Shown here piece after piece: positions 1-9,519 of a stretch of 64,000 bases of DNA (positions are counted from its first letter, which is position 1; every line of letters starts with the position of its first letter). Under the pieces are notes generated by a model, which did no database searches, was not told where the DNA came from, and saw nothing but the letters and a program-made list of their open reading frames with translations. Made by a program: the position numbers and the translations under genes. Source of the stretch: Betaproteobacteria bacterium (lineage in GTDB: Bacteria; Pseudomonadota; Gammaproteobacteria; Burkholderiales; JAEUOS01); the NCBI GenBank assembly GCA_028292405.1, contig JAQGMJ010000042.1:1-64000 (forward strand), read 5' to 3'.

Positions 1-178
1 GCATGCCTTCGGACAGACCGGTCTTGGCCGACGAGCCGGCCAGGATCAGTTCAGAAACGCGGGCGCGGACGGTGTAGTCCTGGTAGGCCGGCAGCGCAAC
101 GGCGGCCAGAATGCCGATAATCGCAACGACGATCATCAGTTCGATGAGGGTAAAACCCTTTTGTACTTGCTTAATCAT
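1..178 (-). CDS. pilA: Type IV pilin (PilA), N-terminal part, truncated by the window edge
   Basis: This is the first 59 codons of a type IV pilus major subunit; the 3' part lies beyond base 1. The product starts [20 protein letters not shown], which contains a short basic leader, the prepilin peptidase (PilD) site after Gly8 and the conserved Phe1, Glu5 and hydrophobic alpha-1 helix of mature pilins. The segment continues through the usual [17 protein letters not shown] region. A GGGAG ribosome site lies a few bases upstream of the ATG. A sigma-54 type promoter precedes the gene at 235-251 (minus strand). The neighbour upstream on the same strand encodes a TPR/glycosyltransferase-like protein. 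The family is certain. That it is the major pilin, not a minor pilin or pseudopilin, is inferred from the leader and promoter. Confidence 0.93.
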   Translation of the reverse strand, partial: MIKQVQKGFTLIELMIVVAIIGILAAVALPAYQDYTVRARVSELILAGSSAKTGLSEGM

Positions 179-234
179 TTTGAAGCTCCCGGAGATATTG
201 TTAAGACGAGGTTGAGTTCCTCGCCCGTGCAAAA

Positions 235-251
235 ATGCAGAAAGCATGCCA
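235..251 (-). promoter_or_regulatory. Putative sigma-54 (RpoN) promoter of pilA
   Basis: Read on the minus strand the site is TGGCATGCTTTCTGCAT. It has the -24 GG and -12 GC dinucleotides separated by exactly ten bases, as in the consensus TGGCACN5TTGCA. The predicted transcript would begin near base 225 and leave a leader of about 45 nt before the pilA ATG. In several proteobacteria pilA is transcribed by RpoN under PilR control, so position and context agree. No PilR site was identified. Confidence 0.7.
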
Positions 252-421
252 TTGTTCTACTGCGCAAACCGGGCTTGCAACTGGTTGACTTATTTATAGA
301 AAATTAACATTGTTAAAGCCCTGTGACAAACCCTGCGCCCGGTCCGGACAATGGAAGGCAACAAAGTGCCAAAAAACGTCATCTCATGCTGACGCACCGC
401 GTCAAGGCTGCCGGCCCGGCC

Positions 422-1744
422 TCAAGTTTGCGCCAGCATCTCCAGCACCCGCCGGACCACGCTTTGCCAGTCGCCCGCGCCGGCCTGGCGGGCAATCCGC
501 ATCGACGGATACCAGGGCGAGTCCTCGCGGTCGAGCAGCCAGAAATTGCCGCTTTCCCATTTCAGCATCAGGATCACCGGCTTGCCGACCGCGCCGGCCA
601 GATGCGCGACCGAGGTGTCGACGCTGATGACCAAATCGAGATTGTGGATCAGCGCGGCGGTGTCCGCGAGATCGTTGAGTTCTGCGTCGAAGTCGAGGAT
701 GGTCAGGCCGGGGCAGGGCAGTTCCTCGCGCGCCGGCCCTTTTTGCAGGCTGATGAAGGTGGCCTGCGGCAGCGCCGCCAGGCCGGCCAGCATTTCGAGC
801 GGCACGGCCTTGTCGCTGCGGGTTTGTCCGCCCCAGAAGCCGGCGCCCCAGCACAAGCCGATTTTTCGGCCGCGCGCCGGCGCCAGCCGTTCAGCCCAGC
901 GCGCTATATCGGCGGCCGGCGCGGCCAGATAGGGCGCCGCCGACGGCATGTTGTCCAGATCGCTGGCGAAGACCACCGGCAAATCCAGCAGCGCCACTTG
1001 ATAATCGACCTCGATGTCGCTGATCAGCGAGAGTGCCTGGTTCACGCCCGGTATGCCGGCGTAGAGTCTGCGCCCGGCCTCGCTGCAGGCGAAGATCAGT
1101 TCCCCCGGCTGGCAGTCGCGCGCCAGTGGCGCGAGGTAGCGGGCGAATTGCAGCTCGTCGCCCAGGCCGCCCCAGTCGAGCCACACCAACAGGCGCTTGG
1201 CCGCAAGTGACTGTCCTTGCCAGCGCGGTATTTCGCGCGGCCAGCCGGTGGCCGGCGGGTTGGCCAGCTCGTTGCGGGCGCGCATCAATATCAGGCCTTC
1301 GCGATACTCGCCCTTGAGCATCAGCTGGATCGAGAGCATGAAGCGCGCCATGGCGAACAGGGGCTCGGCCGCCAGCGCCAGGCGATACAGGCGGATCGCC
1401 TCATCGGTATGCCGGCGCGCCTGCGCCAAGCCGCCGGCGTTGAACAGCAAGGGCGCGGCGCCGGGAAAGCGTTGCAGCGCCGGCAGCATCACGGCCGCCG
1501 CTTCCTCCAGCCGCTTCTGGCTGACCAGGTAGCCGCCAAAGGTGGCGGCGGCGTCGACGTCGTCCGGGTGTTGCTCCAGGTGCGCGCGAAAAATTTCCAC
1601 CACCCGGGCGTGGTCGCCGCGTTCCTGGGCCTGCCCGGCAGCCTGGTAAGGACCGGCGCCTGCCTGGTCCGGCGCTGACACAGGCACGGGTGCCGCGTCG
1701 GTCGCGGACGGCGTGTTCAGCGAACGCAACAGATTGCGCAGCAT
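422..1744 (-). CDS. TPR-repeat protein with GT9/heptosyltransferase-like C-terminal domain
   Basis: The 440-residue protein has a Pro/Ala-rich N-terminus, tetratricopeptide-like helices over about residues 35-155, and a C-terminal domain from about residue 180. That domain resembles ADP-heptose:LPS heptosyltransferases (GT9) and the glycosyltransferase domain of TPR proteins. Visible landmarks are WLDWGGLGDELQFARYL near 188, ISLQKG near 331, VDTSVAHLAG at 375-384 and WESGNFW near 396. The same landmarks occur in the protein encoded at 41439-43040, so the two are paralogues. No signal peptide is seen, so it is probably cytoplasmic. It sits directly upstream of pilA on the same strand, which makes a pilin or flagellin glycosylation role possible, but the substrate is unknown. 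Confidence 0.8.
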   Translation of the reverse strand: MLRNLLRSLNTPSATDAAPVPVSAPDQAGAGPYQAAGQAQERGDHARVVEIFRAHLEQHPDDVDAAATFGGYLVSQKRLEEAAAVMLPALQRFPGAAPLLFNAGGLAQARRHTDEAIRLYRLALAAEPLFAMARFMLSIQLMLKGEYREGLILMRARNELANPPATGWPREIPRWQGQSLAAKRLLVWLDWGGLGDELQFARYLAPLARDCQPGELIFACSEAGRRLYAGIPGVNQALSLISDIEVDYQVALLDLPVVFASDLDNMPSAAPYLAAPAADIARWAERLAPARGRKIGLCWGAGFWGGQTRSDKAVPLEMLAGLAALPQATFISLQKGPAREELPCPGLTILDFDAELNDLADTAALIHNLDLVISVDTSVAHLAGAVGKPVILMLKWESGNFWLLDREDSPWYPSMRIARQAGAGDWQSVVRRVLEMLAQT

Positions 1745-1799
1745 GGTCTTCAGGCCGGGAAGCGGCGCAACAGTGGCGTGATGGCGCGACAGCGGCGCA

Positions 1800-2288
1800 T
1801 CAATCCGCGCGCCACTCGCCCGATTTGCCGCCTTGCTTGGAGAGCAGGCCGATGCCTTCCATGCGCATGCCGCGGTCGGCCGCCTTGCACATGTCGTAGA
1901 TGGTCAAGAGGCCGATGTGCACCGCGGTCAGCGCCTCCATCTCGACGCCGGTGCGCCCCAGGGTTTCAGCAGTGACGGTGCAATGGACGCTGGAGCTGGC
2001 GCTGTCGATCTCGAACTCGGCGGCGACCCGCGTAAGCGCCAGTGGGTGGCACAGGGGAATCAGGTCCGAGGTCTTTTTCGCCGCCTGGATCGCGGCGATG
2101 CGCGCGATGCCGAGCACGTCGCCCTTTTTCACGTTGCCCGAGGCAATCAGGGCGAGGGTGGCCGGCTGCATGCGGATGCTGCCGCGCGCCACCGCGACAC
2201 GCAGGGTCTCGGCCTTGGCGGAGATATCGACCATATGCGCCTGGCCATCGGCGTCGAAGTGGGTGAGAGGGGAGGTGGGAGTGGTCAT
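1800..2288 (-). CDS. moaC: Cyclic pyranopterin monophosphate synthase MoaC
   Basis: MoaC acts in molybdenum cofactor biosynthesis, converting the MoaA product 3',8-cyclo-GTP to cyclic pyranopterin monophosphate in the cytoplasm. The 162-residue product, starting [12 protein letters not shown], has the usual family length. It carries the conserved stretches [24 protein letters not shown] and MCKAADRGM, the last including the catalytic Lys/Asp region. The reading frame extends seven codons further upstream, but the ATG at 2288 fits MoaC N-termini best. No other moa gene is in the window. It is divergent from the M48 protease gene. Confidence 0.96.
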   Translation of the reverse strand: MTTPTSPLTHFDADGQAHMVDISAKAETLRVAVARGSIRMQPATLALIASGNVKKGDVLGIARIAAIQAAKKTSDLIPLCHPLALTRVAAEFEIDSASSSVHCTVTAETLGRTGVEMEALTAVHIGLLTIYDMCKAADRGMRMEGIGLLSKQGGKSGEWRAD

Positions 2289-2374
2289 GCGCGTAGCGTC
2301 TGGAAACAATTTCGCGCCCGGAAACGGAGAGGGGTGAGTAAAAACAGGCGCGGTTCGCAGTTATCATATCACCC

Positions 2375-3997
2375 ATGAAATCACGCCTCCGCGCACACCT
2401 GTCCGCGCACCGCTGCGCGCCGCGTGCGCGGACCAGCGTGCCCGCGCACGCCGCCGCCCGCAAGCGGGCCCTGGCGTGGTTTCTGGCCGTTGCCCTGGCC
2501 GCGCTGCCCGCGCCCGGCGCCGCGCCGCGCGCGCAGACCAACCTGCCGGACATCTCCGACGAATCGGCCAACCTGTTGACGCCGCAAATGGAGCGCCGCA
2601 TCGGCCTGGAGTATTACCGCGAACTGCGCGGCAGCCCGGACTACCTCGACGACCCCGAAGTCACCGCCTATGTGCAGGAGCTGGGCGAGCGCCTGGTCGC
2701 CGCCAGCCCGCAGCCCGGCCTGGACGTCGAATTCTTCCTGGTCAAGGACGACAGCATCAACGCCTTCGCCATGCTGGGCGGCTTCATCGGCGTCAACACC
2801 GGCCTGTTGCTGGCGGCGCAAAGCGAGTCGGAGGCCGCCAGCGTGCTCGGCCATGAACTCGGCCACCTGATCCAGAAGCACGTCGCGCGCGGCGTCAGCG
2901 CCGGCCAGAAAACCTCGATCGCGTCGCTGGTGGGCACCGTGCTGTGCATGCTGGCGGCGCGCTCCAGCTCGCAGGGCACCCAGGCCTGCGCGATGGTCGG
3001 CATGTCGCTGCCGATCAGCCAGCAACTGGCCTACTCGCGCGACTTCGAGCGCGAGGCCGACCGCATCGGTTTCGACATCCTGAAGAAGGGCGGCTTCGAT
3101 GTCACCGCGATGCCACTGTTTTTCGAGCGCCTGCAGACCGCCGGCCGGGTCTACGACAGCAATGCGCCGGTCTACGTGCGCAGCCACCCGCTGACGACCG
3201 AGCGCATCGCCGACGTGCGCAACCGCGCGCAGGCCGTGCCCTACCGCCAGCATGCCGATGCGCTGGCCTTCAGCCTGGTGCGCGCCAAGCTGCGCGCCAC
3301 CATGTCGGCATCGGTCGACGGCAAGCGCGACGCCGTGCATTTTTTCTCTACCCAGATCGCCGGCAAGACCTATTCGAACCTCAACGCCGCGCGCTACGGC
3401 CTGGCCTGGGCGCTGCTGCAGTCGCGTGAATACGACCGCGCCCAGGCCGAGCTGGCGCAAATCCCGAAAACGACCGCCCACCCGATGTTCGACAACCTCG
3501 CCGCCACCCTGCTGGTGGAACGCAAGGAATACGTCGGGGCGATCGCCGCCTATCGCGCCGCCGCCGCCAAATACCCGCGCGCGCGCTACCTGCAGCTCGG
3601 CCTGATCGACGCGCTGCAAAAGGCCGGCCGCCACGACGAGGCCCTGGCGCTGCTGCGCGACCAGGCGCAGATATACCGCAGCGACGCGCGCGTCTACGAG
3701 ATGCAGGCCAGGAGCTACGGCGCCGTGGGCAAGCGCATGCTGCAGCACCAGGCGCAGGCCGAGAGCTATGCGCAGATGGGGCGCAACCAGCCGGCGATGA
3801 GCGAGTTCATGGTGGCGCGCTGCGCCAGCGACGGCGACTTCTACCAGCAGTCGATCATCGACGCGCGCATGCGCGCGCTATGGGACGAAATGGTCGAGGA
3901 AAAGCGCGATCGCGAAGGCAAGTCCGGTGACGACAAGAACCCGAACGCGCGGCGTCTGCCGCCGATGAACGAGCGGCCGCCCGAGGCGCGCTGCTGA
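2375..3997 (+). CDS. M48 family metalloprotease with C-terminal TPR region (BepA-like)
   Basis: The protein has 540 residues. A basic N-terminus followed by a hydrophobic stretch (about residues 31-50) looks like a signal peptide and would place it in the periplasm. The zinc metalloprotease motif HELGH is at residues 160-164, followed by a downstream EREADRIGFD motif supplying the third zinc ligand. After residue about 330 the sequence turns into TPR-like helices. This is the architecture of BepA (YfgC), which degrades or assists folding of stalled outer-membrane proteins such as LptD. The ATG has no clear Shine-Dalgarno and lies close to a TATCAT sequence, so the transcript may be nearly leaderless, or the true start may be slightly downstream. 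Confidence 0.9.
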   Translation: MKSRLRAHLSAHRCAPRARTSVPAHAAARKRALAWFLAVALAALPAPGAAPRAQTNLPDISDESANLLTPQMERRIGLEYYRELRGSPDYLDDPEVTAYVQELGERLVAASPQPGLDVEFFLVKDDSINAFAMLGGFIGVNTGLLLAAQSESEAASVLGHELGHLIQKHVARGVSAGQKTSIASLVGTVLCMLAARSSSQGTQACAMVGMSLPISQQLAYSRDFEREADRIGFDILKKGGFDVTAMPLFFERLQTAGRVYDSNAPVYVRSHPLTTERIADVRNRAQAVPYRQHADALAFSLVRAKLRATMSASVDGKRDAVHFFSTQIAGKTYSNLNAARYGLAWALLQSREYDRAQAELAQIPKTTAHPMFDNLAATLLVERKEYVGAIAAYRAAAAKYPRARYLQLGLIDALQKAGRHDEALALLRDQAQIYRSDARVYEMQARSYGAVGKRMLQHQAQAESYAQMGRNQPAMSEFMVARCASDGDFYQQSIIDARMRALWDEMVEEKRDREGKSGDDKNPNARRLPPMNERPPEARC

Positions 3998-4090
3998 CCC
4001 GGCCTGCTCTGCCGGCTGCTCGAATCCGCAGGCCTTTTTCAGGGTCGCCTGTCCCGGCGGCTGCCGAACCCGAGGGGCTTTTGCAGCCGC

Positions 4091-5053
4091 CTACTTCGCC
4101 GGCTGCTCGAAGTAGGCGTCGTACAGCAGGTCGAAGGTCTTTTCGGTTTCCGCCAGCAGCGCCTTTTCATCCGGCGCGCGGCGCTGCGCACCCTGCAGCA
4201 GGCTCTCCACCCCGGCGGCTTCCGGCACCTCGCGGCCGCCGATGTCCAGCGCGTGGATGATGCCGGCAATGCGCTTCAGGGCCGGGTCGCGCAGGGCGAA
4301 GGCCTCCAGCAGCACTTCGTAGGTCACCTGGGTCGCGGTATTGCAGAACTGCGCGCCCTCGAAGCCGAAGCTCACGGCAGTCTCCGGCACCGCCTGGGTG
4401 CGCTCGCCCCACAGCACCGTGCCCTCGACGTCGATGAAGCGGCGGATTAGCCAGGCCGAAGCCAGGCGGTCGGCCCATAGCGGCTGGCGCGTCACCCAGA
4501 TGCGGCGGAAGTAGCGCGCCCGCGCGGTGATGCGCTGGGTGGTGCTGGAGTCGGCCGTCTGCGGAAACAGCAGCTTGCGCACATCGGACTGCGCCGCCGC
4601 CAGGGCCTTTTCCGCGCGTTCGCGGGTGGCGCTGGGGAAAAAATCCAGCGAGGAGATCGCCTCGAACTCGCGCGCCAGCTTGATCACGGTGCGCGAAATG
4701 GAAGTGGGGTCGGTGACGCCGAAGCCGGCGCGCAGGCTTTCCAGGGTCTTGATCAGCTCGACATAGCGGTTGTCGCGGTTGAACAGCTTGGCAAAAGCCG
4801 CGCTTTGCGCCTCGTCGCTTTGCACGTTCAGCAGGTGGTGGGTGCCGCCGTTGGCCGAGATGTGCTCGCCCAGCTTGGGCAGGCCCTGGCGCGCGGCCTG
4901 CGCGTCCGGCAGCACGAAAACGCTGTCGCGCAAGATGCCGCAGCCCATCGCCTCGAGCATGCGCAGGATGCGCATGCGCGCATTGGCTTCGTCCGGCAGC
5001 TGGGTCACCAGCACGTGCCAGGTTTGGTTTTTCGAGGTGGGCGGAGCGGCCAT
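4091..5053 (-). CDS. chrB: Chromate resistance protein ChrB
   Basis: The 320-residue protein matches full-length ChrB, with an N-terminal domain (WHVLVTQLP..., about 12-150) and the C-terminal ChrB domain. Recognisable C-terminal segments are RRIWVTRQPLWADRLASAWL, IRRFIDVEG, VSFGFEGAQF and IIHALDIGG. ChrB proteins act as chromate-sensing regulators or accessory proteins of the chromate exporter ChrA. No chrA lies in this window; the neighbours are a protease gene and a tusA-like gene. The gene therefore looks like an orphan chrB, and its role in chromate resistance here is uncertain. Its 3' end converges on the BepA-like gene, with a 9-bp inverted repeat (4056-4064/4083-4091) between them. 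Confidence 0.88.
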   Translation of the reverse strand: MAAPPTSKNQTWHVLVTQLPDEANARMRILRMLEAMGCGILRDSVFVLPDAQAARQGLPKLGEHISANGGTHHLLNVQSDEAQSAAFAKLFNRDNRYVELIKTLESLRAGFGVTDPTSISRTVIKLAREFEAISSLDFFPSATRERAEKALAAAQSDVRKLLFPQTADSSTTQRITARARYFRRIWVTRQPLWADRLASAWLIRRFIDVEGTVLWGERTQAVPETAVSFGFEGAQFCNTATQVTYEVLLEAFALRDPALKRIAGIIHALDIGGREVPEAAGVESLLQGAQRRAPDEKALLAETEKTFDLLYDAYFEQPAK

Positions 5054-5215
5054 CGCTTGGGGTTCTTGGTCTTGCCGGCGTACGCGAAGGGAAGCTTGAA
5101 CCGTTAATTATGCCGTTTTCCGCGCCCCGGTCCAAGGAAATGCGTCACACACCGGTTTTGCGGACAAGTTACAATATGCCGTTATCAATTTGTCCTGCCT
5201 CCGGCATCCAAGCCC

Positions 5216-5443
5216 ATGGATTTCAACAAGGAAATCGACACCCGCGGCCTCAATTGCCCCCTGCCCATCCTGCGGGCGAAAAAGGCATTGGCCGAACTGG
5301 ACAGCGGCCAGGTGCTCAAAGTGGTGGCCACCGACCCCGGCTCGATGCGCGATTTCGCCGCCTTTTCCAAGCAGACCGGCCACGGCCTGCTGGAAAGCAG
5401 CGAAGCCAACCGCGAATACTTTTTCTACCTGAAGAAAAAGTAA
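5216..5443 (+). CDS. TusA-like sulfurtransferase
   Basis: This small 75-residue protein has the sulfurtransferase TusA/YeeD/SirA fold signature. An N-terminal beta strand leads to RGLNCPLPILRAKKAL, where Cys14 in the CPxP motif is the persulfide-carrying residue. A second conserved segment is VVATDPGSMRDFAAF. TusA proteins relay sulfur from cysteine desulfurases to tRNA thiouridylation or molybdenum cofactor synthesis, or act in other sulfur trafficking. The moaC gene lies about 3 kb away, but no direct operon link is seen. The gene stands alone between divergent chrB and convergent valS, so its particular acceptor cannot be decided. Confidence 0.9.
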   Translation: MDFNKEIDTRGLNCPLPILRAKKALAELDSGQVLKVVATDPGSMRDFAAFSKQTGHGLLESSEANREYFFYLKKK

Positions 5444-5485
5444 TTCGGCCGTGCGCGTCAAGCGCACGCCGCCGGCTGCTGGCAA

Positions 5486-8278
5486 CTAGTCCAGCGCCGC
5501 CAACTGCTCACGCATCTTGGTCAAGGTGGCTTCAAAGGCCGCCAGGCGTTCCTTCATTTGCGCCACCACTTCGGCCGGGGCGCGTTCGACAAAACTCGTA
5601 TTGCCCAGCTTGGCTTTGGCTTTTTCGATTTCGCCTTCCTGCCGGGTGATTTCCTTTTGCAGGCGCGCTTTTTCCGCGGCGATGTCGATCTTCACCTCCA
5701 GCATCAGGCGGTAATCGCCCACCACCGCGGAAGGCGCCGGGCCGGCCGGCAGCACGTCGGCGGCGCGTACTTCGGCGAGGCGGCCGAGCATCTGGATGTA
5801 AGGCGCGAAAACGGCGATGTCGGCGGCGTTGCCGGTCATGATCATCGGCACCTTTTCGGCCGGCGACAAGCTCATCTCGCCGCGCAGGTTGCGGCAGGCG
5901 TTGGTCAGGTCTTTCAGCGTCGCCATGCGCGTTTCGGCGGCGGCATCGATCTTCGAGGCTTCTGATTGCGGATAGGGCGCGATGCTGATGCTTTTCCCCT
6001 CCTTGCCGGCCAGCGCCTTCACCGAATGCCACAACTCCTCGGTGATGAAGGGGATCACCGGGTGCGCCAGGCGCAGCGTCGCCTCAAGCACGCGGATCAG
6101 CGTGCGCCGCGTGCCGCGCTGCTGCGCTTCATTTCCCTGCTGGAGTTGCACCTTCGCCAGTTCCACATACCAGTCGCAATACTCGTCCCAGACAAAGCGA
6201 TAAAGCGCGGTGGCGACGTTGTCCAGCCGGTAGTCGGCAAAGCCCTGCGCCACGCCTGCTTCGGTGCGCTGCAACTGGCTGATGATCCACTGGTCGACGA
6301 AAGAGAGTTCGACGGGGTCGGCGGCGTTGAGACCGGTGTCTTTGCCCTCGCAATTCATCAGCACGAAGCGCGTCGCGTTCCACAGCTTGTTGCAGAAATT
6401 CCGGTAGCCCTCGCAACGCTTCAAATCGAAATTGATATTGCGGCCGAGCGACGCATAGGCCGCCATGGTGAAGCGCAGTGCGTCGGCGCCGAAGGCCGGA
6501 ATGCCTTCCGGGTATTCGCGCTTGGTCTTTTTGGCGATCGACTCGGCCTGCTTCGGGTTCATCAGCCCGGTAGTGCGTTTTTCCAGCAGGGCTTCGAGCT
6601 TGATGCCGTCGATCAGGTCCACCGGGTCCAGTGTGTTGCCCTTGGACTTGGACATTTTCTGTCCCTCGGCATCGCGGATCAGGCCGTGGATATACACATG
6701 CTTGAACGGCACCCGCCCGGTGAAATGGGTGGTCATCATGATCATCCGCGCCACCCAGAAGAAAATGATGTCGAAACCCGTCACCAGCACGGTCGAAGGC
6801 AGGTAGAGGTCGTAAGCGGCCTTGTCTTTGCCCTCGGATTCCGGCCAACCCAGCGTCGAGAAGCACACCAGGGCGGAGGAGAACCAGGTATCGAGCACGT
6901 CGTTGTCGCGTTTCAGCGTGCCGGTATATCCGGCGGCCTTGGCCTGCGCCTGCGCATCGGCCTCGGTGCGCGCGACAAAAATCTGCCCGCTCTCGCCGTA
7001 CCACGCCGGAATCTGGTGGCCCCACCAAAGCTGGCGCGAGATGCACCAGTCCTGGATATTTTCCAGCCACTGGTTGTAGGTGGTGGTCCAGTTTTCCGGC
7101 ACGAACTTCACTTCGCCGTTCGCCACCACGTCCAGCGATGTTTGCGTGATGCTCTTGCCCGAGGGCCCCGGCTTGCTCATCGCCACGAACCACTGGTCGG
7201 TGAGCATCGGCTCGATCACCGTGCCGGAGCGGTCGCCGCGCGGCACCGTCAGCTTGTGCGGCTTGATCGAATCCATCAGCCCCTGCGCTTCGAGGTCTGC
7301 GACGATCTGCTTGCGCGCGGCGAAACGGTCCATGCCGCGATACGCGGCCGGGCTGTTGTCGTTGATCTTGGCGTCCAGCGTCAGCACGCTGATCATTTCC
7401 AGCGCGTGGCGCTGGCCCACCTGGTAGTCGTTGAAGTCGTGCGCCGGGGTCACCTTGACCACGCCGGTGCCGAAAGCCTTGTCCACATAGCTGTCGGCGA
7501 TCACCGGAATCTCACGGTCGGTCAGCGGCAGCTTGACCTTCTTGCCCACCAGCGCGGTGTAGCGCTCGTCTCCCGGGTGCACCATCAGCGCGACGTCGCC
7601 CAGCATGGTCTCCGGCCGCGTGGTCGCCACCGTCAGCGAGCCGGAGCCGTCGGCCAGCGGATAGCGGATGTGCCACAGGTGGCCGTCTTCCTCCTCCTTC
7701 TCCACTTCGAGATCGGAGAGCGCCGTGCCCAGCACCGGGTCCCAGTTGACCAGGCGCTTGCCGCGATAAATCAGCCCCTGCTCGTGCAGGCGCACGAATA
7801 CTTCCACCACCGCCTTGGAGAGCTTGCCGTCCATCGTGAAATATTCGCGGCTCCAGTCGCAGGAGTCGCCCAGGCGCCGCATTTGCCGCGTGATGGTCGA
7901 GCCCGACTCTTCCTTCCAGGCCCACACCTTCTCGACGAACTTCTCGCGGCCCAGGTCGTGGCGCGAAATTTTTTGCAGCCCGAGCTGACGCTCCACCACC
8001 ATCTGCGTGGCGATGCCGGCGTGGTCGGTGCCCGGCAGCCACAGCGTGTTCTCGCCCTTCATCCGGTGGTAGCGCGTCAGCGCGTCCATCACCGTCTGGT
8101 TGAAGGCGTGGCCCATGTGCAGCGTGCCGGTGACGTTGGGCGGCGGCAGCTGGATCGAAAAGGAGGGTTTCGTAACCTCGTACCCCGCCTTGAAATAGCC
8201 GGCCGCCTCCCATACCGGGTACCACTTGGCCTCGATGGCGTGGGGTTCAAAGCTCTTGGCGAGTTCGGCTTGCGACAT
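5486..8278 (-). CDS. valS: Valine-tRNA ligase ValS
   Basis: This class I aminoacyl-tRNA synthetase charges tRNA-Val in the cytoplasm. The 930-residue product from ATG 8278 has the expected size. The HIGH signature appears as HMGH at residues 54-57 after PPPNVTGTL, and the KMSKS signature occurs near residue 541 in [10 protein letters not shown]. The CP1 editing domain lies between them. The C-terminus has the anticodon-binding domain and a charged coiled coil (about the last 70 residues) typical of ValRS. The frame is open five codons upstream to 8293, but [10 protein letters not shown] is the better start. Its neighbour downstream on the transcript converges with the tusA-like gene. Confidence 0.97.
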   Translation of the reverse strand: MSQAELAKSFEPHAIEAKWYPVWEAAGYFKAGYEVTKPSFSIQLPPPNVTGTLHMGHAFNQTVMDALTRYHRMKGENTLWLPGTDHAGIATQMVVERQLGLQKISRHDLGREKFVEKVWAWKEESGSTITRQMRRLGDSCDWSREYFTMDGKLSKAVVEVFVRLHEQGLIYRGKRLVNWDPVLGTALSDLEVEKEEEDGHLWHIRYPLADGSGSLTVATTRPETMLGDVALMVHPGDERYTALVGKKVKLPLTDREIPVIADSYVDKAFGTGVVKVTPAHDFNDYQVGQRHALEMISVLTLDAKINDNSPAAYRGMDRFAARKQIVADLEAQGLMDSIKPHKLTVPRGDRSGTVIEPMLTDQWFVAMSKPGPSGKSITQTSLDVVANGEVKFVPENWTTTYNQWLENIQDWCISRQLWWGHQIPAWYGESGQIFVARTEADAQAQAKAAGYTGTLKRDNDVLDTWFSSALVCFSTLGWPESEGKDKAAYDLYLPSTVLVTGFDIIFFWVARMIMMTTHFTGRVPFKHVYIHGLIRDAEGQKMSKSKGNTLDPVDLIDGIKLEALLEKRTTGLMNPKQAESIAKKTKREYPEGIPAFGADALRFTMAAYASLGRNINFDLKRCEGYRNFCNKLWNATRFVLMNCEGKDTGLNAADPVELSFVDQWIISQLQRTEAGVAQGFADYRLDNVATALYRFVWDEYCDWYVELAKVQLQQGNEAQQRGTRRTLIRVLEATLRLAHPVIPFITEELWHSVKALAGKEGKSISIAPYPQSEASKIDAAAETRMATLKDLTNACRNLRGEMSLSPAEKVPMIMTGNAADIAVFAPYIQMLGRLAEVRAADVLPAGPAPSAVVGDYRLMLEVKIDIAAEKARLQKEITRQEGEIEKAKAKLGNTSFVERAPAEVVAQMKERLAAFEATLTKMREQLAALD

Positions 8279-8367
8279 GGTGTGTGCGATCAAAAGGCTG
8301 CGCCTCGCCGTAAACGGCCGATGCTGCGGCGCAAAACCCTAAATTCTACCGTGTTGTGAGGGGCGGC

Positions 8368-9441
8368 TTATTGCGCAGCGTCAAATTCGTAGCGGGTGGC
8401 GGTGAAGGTCACCGGCCCGTCGCGCCCGGCCACGCGCAGTTTGGCCGGCAGCCAGTGCTGCTCCGGCGCCAGCCACACCTGCACGCCGCCTTCGCCTTCA
8501 GCGCGGCGAAAATCGAAAAAGCGCGTATTCACCGTAAAGCGCTCGGTGGTGAGCACCTCGTCGCGGCGCTCCACCAGGCGCACCTGCTCGACGTTTTCCT
8601 TGTTCGCCATCATCAGCAGCGTGCCCACCGGCATCTCCGGGTTGAGGGCCAGCGCATAGGGCAGGCTCATCAGGTCCGCCACCGGGCCGGCCAGCGCCAC
8701 GCTCTTGTGGTTGCCGCTGGCTTCGCTCACCTGCGCGTTTTTCGGGTCGCTGGCAAAGTCGATGGCGTTGACGCGGCCATTGCGGTCGTCGCTATAGCGC
8801 TCCGGCCTGAGAGTCGCGCCGGTGACCGCGCCGCTGCTGTCGAAGGCCACGCGAAAAAACAGCACCCGGCCCGCCATGCTGACGCTGTAGCGCCCGTCCT
8901 GCATGCGCCACTCCTGCGCCACATAGGCGCGAAAGTTCTTCCCTTCCATCAGCAGATCGAACTCAATGTGCGCGCGCCCCGGCAGCGGCGAGGCCTTGGG
9001 TGGCACTGGCGCTGCAACCGGCGCTTGCGGCGCCGCACTGGCGACCACCGGGGCGTTGCCGGTGCCCGTAGCAGTGTCGCCGGCAAGCACATCGCCGCTG
9101 GCCACAGGTTGATCGCCAGGGGGGCTGCTCAGCACCGGCGCCGCGCTGCGCGCCTGTGGGCGCGGTGTCGCCGGCCGGTGGATCGGCGCCGGGCGGATCG
9201 GCGGCTCGGGCAGCACTTCGCGCGGCACCGGCGGGGGTGGCGGGGGGGGCAGCAGGTGCGCCTTCACCACCACCGGCTCTTCCGCGGGCGGCGAGGAGAA
9301 GGGGTTGCCCCATTCCATCACCGCCCCGCCCACCAGCAGCACATGCGCCGCCAGCGAAAGCACGACCGCAAGCAGCACGCGCCTGGGCGGGGTGGCGAAT
9401 TCGAAGCTGGCGGGCGGTGAGTTCATTACAATGTGCATCAT
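8368..9441 (-). CDS. DUF3108 domain-containing envelope protein with proline-rich linker
   Basis: The 357-residue protein has an N-terminal membrane anchor (about residues 21-44). A Pro-rich segment follows, including PPPPPPPVP and repeated Pro-Ala, reminiscent of TonB-type spacers, and then a C-terminal DUF3108 domain (about 155-357). It is probably anchored in the inner membrane with its domain in the periplasm. DUF3108 proteins have no settled biochemical role. A GGGGGGG run on the plus strand around 9244 encodes the polyproline stretch, which would make translation depend on EF-P. A start at the internal ATG 9426 is also possible. The gene is divergent from an acyl-CoA ligase with 78 bases between them. 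Confidence 0.82.
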   Translation of the reverse strand: MMHIVMNSPPASFEFATPPRRVLLAVVLSLAAHVLLVGGAVMEWGNPFSSPPAEEPVVVKAHLLPPPPPPPVPREVLPEPPIRPAPIHRPATPRPQARSAAPVLSSPPGDQPVASGDVLAGDTATGTGNAPVVASAAPQAPVAAPVPPKASPLPGRAHIEFDLLMEGKNFRAYVAQEWRMQDGRYSVSMAGRVLFFRVAFDSSGAVTGATLRPERYSDDRNGRVNAIDFASDPKNAQVSEASGNHKSVALAGPVADLMSLPYALALNPEMPVGTLLMMANKENVEQVRLVERRDEVLTTERFTVNTRFFDFRRAEGEGGVQVWLAPEQHWLPAKLRVAGRDGPVTFTATRYEFDAAQ

Positions 9442-9519
9442 ACGAGAACCTGGGACTGCACCCCGGTCATAAAGTGCCCGGACCGCTAATCCACCCGGAC
9501 GTGATTACCCGCGAGACAA

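Noticed and set aside
5446-5475. Hairpin GTGCGC/GCGCAC between the tusA-like gene and valS as a terminator
   Set aside because: The stem is only six bases and lacks a T-run on either strand; too weak to call.
5966-8359. Long plus-strand open frame opposite valS
   Set aside because: It is antisense to a clear ValS gene, with low-complexity Arg/His-rich translation typical of high-GC shadow frames.
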